This document shows positions 60,836-64,000 of a stretch of 64,000 nt of DNA, piece after piece. This DNA is from Streptomyces spectabilis (GTDB lineage Bacteria > Actinomycetota > Actinomycetes > Streptomycetales > Streptomycetaceae), in contig NZ_CP023690.1 of NCBI RefSeq assembly GCF_008704795.1, positions 5,838,501 to 5,902,500 on the forward strand. Direction: 5' to 3'. The position numbers and the translations under genes were made by a program. Below the pieces are notes generated by a model. That model searched no databases. It was not told the origin of the DNA and saw only the letters and a list, made by a program, of their open reading frames with translations. The first letter of the stretch is position 1. Each line of letters opens with the position of its first letter.

Positions 60836-61591
60836 TCACACCGGGAGGCGGCGGAACAGCGGCCGCGGCACGTGCCGCAGGGCCGACATCACCAGGCGCA
60901 GCCTTCCGGGGACCCACACCGTCTCCGCGCGGCGGCGCAGGCCCGCCTCGATGGCCACGGCCACGGCCTGCGGCGTCGTGGCCAGCGGTGCCTCCTCCAG
61001 GCCCGCCGTCATCCTCGACCGTACGAAGCCGGGGCGCACGACCATCACGTGCACGCCGGTGCCGTGCAACGCGTCACCCAGGCCCTGGGCGAAGGCGTCG
61101 AGACCCGCCTTGCTGGAGCCGTAGATGAAGTTCGAGCGGCGGGCGCGTTCGGCCGCGACGGAGGAGAGCACGACGAGCGAGCCGTGGCCCTGGGCCTGGA
61201 GGGCGCGGGCGCAGACCAGGCCCGCGGAGACCGCGCCGGTGTAGTTCGTCTGGGCCACGCGGGTCGCGGCCACGGGGTCGGCCTCGTCGCGGGCCTGGTC
61301 GCCGAGCGTGCCGAAGGCCATGAGGACCATGTCGACGTCGCCCTCGGCGAAGACCTTGCCGAGGGCGGTCTCGTGGGATTCGGGGTCCAGGGCGTCGAAG
61401 GGGACGGTCCTGGTGTCGGCGCCCCGGTCGCGCAGGGCCTGCGCGGAGCGCTCCAGGGTGGGCGACGGGCGGCCCGCAAGCCAGATGTCGCGGGTGCGGC
61501 GGGTCACCAGGCGGTGGGCCGTGGCCTGGGCGATCTCCGAGGTGCCGCCGAGGACAAGGAGGGACTGGGGGGTGCCGAAGGCGTCTTTCAT
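60836..61591 (-). CDS. dprE2: Decaprenylphosphoryl-D-2-keto-erythropentose reductase
   Basis: NADH-dependent short-chain dehydrogenase, 251 residues from ATG 61591 with GGAGAG. The Rossmann motif is LVLGGTSEIAQATAHRLV (12-29). The catalytic Ser-Tyr-Lys set lies in VVLSSVAAERARRSNFIYGS and SSKAGLDAFAQ. It reduces the 2-keto intermediate made by DprE1 to decaprenylphosphoryl-arabinose, and family motifs such as RPGFVRSRMTAGL match. It lies 99 bases downstream of dprE1, separated by a dispersed repeat, on the same strand. Confidence 0.94.
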   Translation of the reverse strand: MKDAFGTPQSLLVLGGTSEIAQATAHRLVTRRTRDIWLAGRPSPTLERSAQALRDRGADTRTVPFDALDPESHETALGKVFAEGDVDMVLMAFGTLGDQARDEADPVAATRVAQTNYTGAVSAGLVCARALQAQGHGSLVVLSSVAAERARRSNFIYGSSKAGLDAFAQGLGDALHGTGVHVMVVRPGFVRSRMTAGLEEAPLATTPQAVAVAIEAGLRRRAETVWVPGRLRLVMSALRHVPRPLFRRLPV

Positions 61592-61620
61592 GGCTCTCCA
61601 GGGGTGCGGTGCGGGGGCAG

Positions 61621-61684
61621 GGGGCTCCGCCCCCGTGCCCCGCTTTATCGGCGCTTCGCGCCTCGTCCTCAAACGCCGAGCCCC
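61621..61684 (-). repeat. Dispersed repeat between dprE1 and dprE2
   Basis: It contains GGGGGC/GCCCCC-type pairing (61619-61634) and CTCAAACGCCGAG (61669-61681), the element found at 23840, 28131 and 50410. The hairpin may reduce but not block read-through into dprE2. Confidence 0.65.
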
Positions 61685-61690
61685 GTAGAG

Positions 61691-63061
61691 CTAGAGACCC
61701 AGGCGGCGCGAGAGGTCCGAGCGGAAGACCGCGTCCGGGTCCAGTTCCGCGCGCAGGGCGCGGAAGGCGGGCAGCTGGGGATACATCGCGCTCAGCACCT
61801 CGGGGCGCATCCGGGAGTCCTTGGCCAGGTAGACGCGGCCCCCGGCGGCGGCGACCTCCTCGTCCAGGCCGTCCAGGAGCCGCGCGAGGCCGGGCAGGTG
61901 CGCGGGAATGTCCAGGGCCAGGGTCCAGCCCGGCAGGGGGAAGGAGAGCCAGCCCGGGTCGGCGTCGCCGAAGCGCTTGAGGACGGCGAGGAAGGACGGG
62001 CAGCGGTGCTCGGTGATGCGCCGCACGATCCGCCGCAGCGCCTCCTCCTGGCCGTACCCGACGACGAACTGGTACTGGACGAAGCCGCCCCTGCCGTACA
62101 CGCGGTTCCAGTGGGGGACGCCGTCCAGCGGGTGGAAGAAGGACGAGACGCGCTGGAGCTCGCCCGTGCGCGAGCGCGGCGCCCTGCGGTACCAGAGCTC
62201 GTTGAAGAGGCCGACGGTCGTGCGGTGGAGGAGGCCCTCGGGCAGGAAGGCGGGGGCGGCCGGGAGCCGGCGCGGGCGGAAGTCGAGCGGGGCCCTGCGG
62301 GCGCGGTCGGGCAGGGCGTCCAGGGGGGCGTGGTCGCCGCGGGTGAGGACGGCGCGGCCCGTCGCGGCGCCGCGCGCGAGGAGGTCGATCCACGCCACGG
62401 AGTAGCGGTAGCGGTGGTCGGTGGCGGTGAGGCGGGCCATCAAGTCGTCCAGGTCCGAAGCCCGTTCGGTGTCCACCGACATGAAGGACGTGCCCACCGG
62501 CAGGCAGCGCAGCTTCGCCTTGAGGATGACGCCGGTCAGGCCCATGCCGCCCGCCGTGGCGTTGAAGAGCTTGCCGCCGGACTTCACCGTGCGGACCGAG
62601 CCGTCGGCCGTGAGCAGGTCGAAGGAGCGTACGTGGCGGGAGAACGAGCCCGAGACGTGGTGGTTCTTGCCGTGGATGTCGGCGCCGATCGCGCCGCCGA
62701 CCGTCACGTAGCGGGTGCCGGGCGTCACCGGCACGAACCAGCCGAGCGGCAGCAGGACTTCCATCAGATGGTGCAGCGACACGCCCGCGTCGCACACGAC
62801 GGTGCCGGTGTCGGCGTCGATGGTGTGCACCCGGTCCAGGCCCGTCATGTCGAGCACGGCGCCGCCCGCGTTCTGCGCGGCGTCCCCGTAGGCGCGACCG
62901 AGCCCGCGCGCGATGCCGCCGCGCCCCGCGCAGGCGCGCAGCGCGTCCACGGCCTCCTCGCGGGATCGGGGGCGCACCAGGCGGGCGGCCGTGGGCGCGG
63001 TACGGCCCCAGCCGGACAGGGGCACGGCGGGCGGAGTCGGCGCAGGAGGAACGGCAGACAT
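61691..63061 (-). CDS. dprE1: Decaprenylphosphoryl-beta-D-ribose oxidase
   Basis: FAD-dependent enzyme of the VAO family, 456 residues from ATG 63061; it oxidises the C2 hydroxyl of polyprenyl-phosphoribose in arabinose-donor synthesis. The FAD domain shows GRGGIARGLGRAYGDAAQNA, PVTPGTRYVTVGGAIGADIH and GKNHHVSGSFSRHV. The C-terminal substrate domain has SFLAVLKRFGDADPGWLSFP and GWTLALDIPAHLPGL. The mycobacterial benzothiazinone target Cys387 aligns with the Ala of GWTLALD. KDSRMRPEVLSAMYPQL closes the domain. It is coupled to dprE2. The PAP2 and UbiA-type genes of the same pathway lie divergently. Confidence 0.95.
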   Translation of the reverse strand: MSAVPPAPTPPAVPLSGWGRTAPTAARLVRPRSREEAVDALRACAGRGGIARGLGRAYGDAAQNAGGAVLDMTGLDRVHTIDADTGTVVCDAGVSLHHLMEVLLPLGWFVPVTPGTRYVTVGGAIGADIHGKNHHVSGSFSRHVRSFDLLTADGSVRTVKSGGKLFNATAGGMGLTGVILKAKLRCLPVGTSFMSVDTERASDLDDLMARLTATDHRYRYSVAWIDLLARGAATGRAVLTRGDHAPLDALPDRARRAPLDFRPRRLPAAPAFLPEGLLHRTTVGLFNELWYRRAPRSRTGELQRVSSFFHPLDGVPHWNRVYGRGGFVQYQFVVGYGQEEALRRIVRRITEHRCPSFLAVLKRFGDADPGWLSFPLPGWTLALDIPAHLPGLARLLDGLDEEVAAAGGRVYLAKDSRMRPEVLSAMYPQLPAFRALRAELDPDAVFRSDLSRRLGL

Positions 63062-63204
63062 GGCGTGACCGTATCGCCCTGATATCCACCGCTTGCTCCC
63101 TATGAGGTACTGATCTCTCTAAATCGTCCTTAGTCTCACCGGAATGGGCGATTAAAAGAGTGTCACCCAACAATCCCGCAATTCGTGGGGTGTTGCCTGT
63201 CCGT

Positions 63205-63741
63205 ATGGACGACATGGACCACCGGCTGCTCTCGGCCCTGCGTGCCCGCGGGAGCGATCCGCGCGTGGCGGCCGCCGCCCGCGCCCTGTCCCACAGCGGT
63301 GAGCACGGCGCGCTGTGGCTCGCCGTGGGGCTCACCGGCGCCGCGCTCGACCGCGAGCGGCGCGCCGCGTGGCTGCGCGGCACCGCGCTGACCGCCGCCG
63401 CGCACCTGGCCAGCATGGGCGTGAAGCGGCTCGTCCGCCGCCCGCGGCCGACGCACGTCACCCCGCTCGTACGGACCGCGGGGCGGCACTCCTTCCCCAG
63501 CTCGCACGCCACGTCGGCGGCCGCGGCCGCCGTGGCGTACGGCGCGCTGCGGCCCGCCGGGACCCGCCTGCTCGCGCCGCTCGCCGCCGCGATGTGCGTC
63601 TCGCGCCTGGTCGTCGGCGTGCACTACCCCTCCGACGTGGCGGTGGGCGCGGCCCTCGGCGCGGCCACCGCGTACGCGGGCGGCCCCTGGCTGCGCGGGA
63701 CCCGCGCACCGCGCCCGAACGGAGTCCGTCACGATGGCTGA
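63205..63741 (+). CDS. PAP2-type phosphatase of the decaprenyl-phosphoribose pathway
   Basis: 178 residues from ATG 63205; GTG 63160 is a possible earlier start, but no ribosome site is seen for either. The PAP2 signature is complete: KRLVRRPRP (K-x6-RP), SFPSSHATSAAAA (PSGH-like) and SRLVVGVHYPSDV (SR-x5-H-x3-D). There are several membrane helices. It would remove the 5-phosphate from decaprenylphosphoryl-5-phosphoribose before DprE1 acts. It overlaps the UbiA-type gene by 8 bases and is divergent from dprE1. Confidence 0.87.
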   Translation: MDDMDHRLLSALRARGSDPRVAAAARALSHSGEHGALWLAVGLTGAALDRERRAAWLRGTALTAAAHLASMGVKRLVRRPRPTHVTPLVRTAGRHSFPSSHATSAAAAAVAYGALRPAGTRLLAPLAAAMCVSRLVVGVHYPSDVAVGAALGAATAYAGGPWLRGTRAPRPNGVRHDG

Positions 63742-64000
63742 CCGCAGCACCGCCCTGCTCGTCCCGCCCCGCTCCCCGCAGCCCCCGAGGCCGGGCCCGG
63801 GAAGCCTGCCGCTCGGGCTCCTGAAGACCGCGAGACCCCGGCAGTGGATCAAGAACGTCCTGGTCATCGCCGCCCCGGCGGCCGCGGGCGAGCTGTTCTC
63901 ACGGCACGCGCTGAGCCAACTCGCGCTGGTCTTCGTCCTGTTCACGGCCGCCGCGGCAGCCGTCTACCTGATCAACGACGCCCGCGACGCCGACGCCGAC
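63734..64000 (+). CDS. UbiA-family decaprenyl-phosphate phosphoribosyltransferase, 3'-truncated
   Basis: 89 codons are visible before the window ends. Start ATG 63734 overlaps the PAP2 stop by 8 bases. The N-terminus MADRSTALLVPPRSPQPPRP is cytoplasmic. LLKTARPRQWIKNVLVIAAP leads into the first membrane helix. The second helix (ALSQLALVFVLFTAAAAAVY) ends in the Asp-rich LINDARDADAD, the diagnostic UbiA metal/diphosphate motif. It would transfer 5-phosphoribose from PRPP to decaprenyl phosphate, the step before the PAP2 enzyme. The family assignment is sound even though truncated. Confidence 0.92.
   Translation, partial: MADRSTALLVPPRSPQPPRPGPGSLPLGLLKTARPRQWIKNVLVIAAPAAAGELFSRHALSQLALVFVLFTAAAAAVYLINDARDADAD

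Overview
The window is high-GC actinobacterial DNA, almost certainly from a Streptomyces. The codon third positions are GC-saturated, and GTG and TTG starts, leaderless promoters, SARP/STAND regulators and DUF397, DUF2690, DUF5753 and DUF6879 proteins are all present. Short hairpin repeats typical of streptomycetes are scattered through the gaps. No tRNA, rRNA or CRISPR array was seen. Names rest on motif recognition by eye, without database searches.

Left part (1-16.4 kb). A truncated LuxR-type response regulator and a tendamistat-like secreted protein lead into a family of membrane-anchored helix-turn-helix proteins (1273-5505), with one broken copy and a decayed peptidoglycan-binding gene among them. 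A 0.6-kb array of about 106-bp tandem repeats precedes mdh. Then come an uncharacterised three-gene operon (7804-10868), a divergent MFS exporter/LysR pair and a set of small membrane, HTH and lipoprotein genes.

Choline/betaine block (16.5-23.8 kb). betB, a choline dehydrogenase and a three-gene OpuA/ProU-type ABC importer form one tightly packed operon for uptake of choline or betaine and oxidation to glycine betaine. Downstream are a PEP-mutase-like enzyme, an AhpD-like protein, a MocR regulator, a divergent NAD(P)-binding/Rrf2 pair with a clear operator, transporters and secreted proteins.

Accessory region (33-48 kb). It holds four related two-cysteine secreted proteins in two pairs, an XRE/DUF397 regulator pair, a graspetide RiPP cluster (precursor, ATP-grasp maturase, PCMT-like methyltransferase), intact and broken DUF6879 genes, a secreted B-lectin and a STAND-type ATPase with a TPR tail. 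The maturase gene is split by a complete group II intron (37899-40426). The splice sites can be placed to the base, because joining 37898 to 40427 restores the expected C-terminus. The restored stop overlaps the methyltransferase start.

Right part (48-64 kb). This contains a deacetylase-like protein, two oxidoreductases, an AfsR/SARP regulator, rocD, glyA behind a ZTP-type riboswitch, an ECF sigma factor operon with two near-identical promoters, trpS, a 2'-5' RNA ligase-like protein, and the decaprenyl-phosphate-arabinose genes dprE1-dprE2 opposite a PAP2 phosphatase and a UbiA-type transferase cut by the window end.
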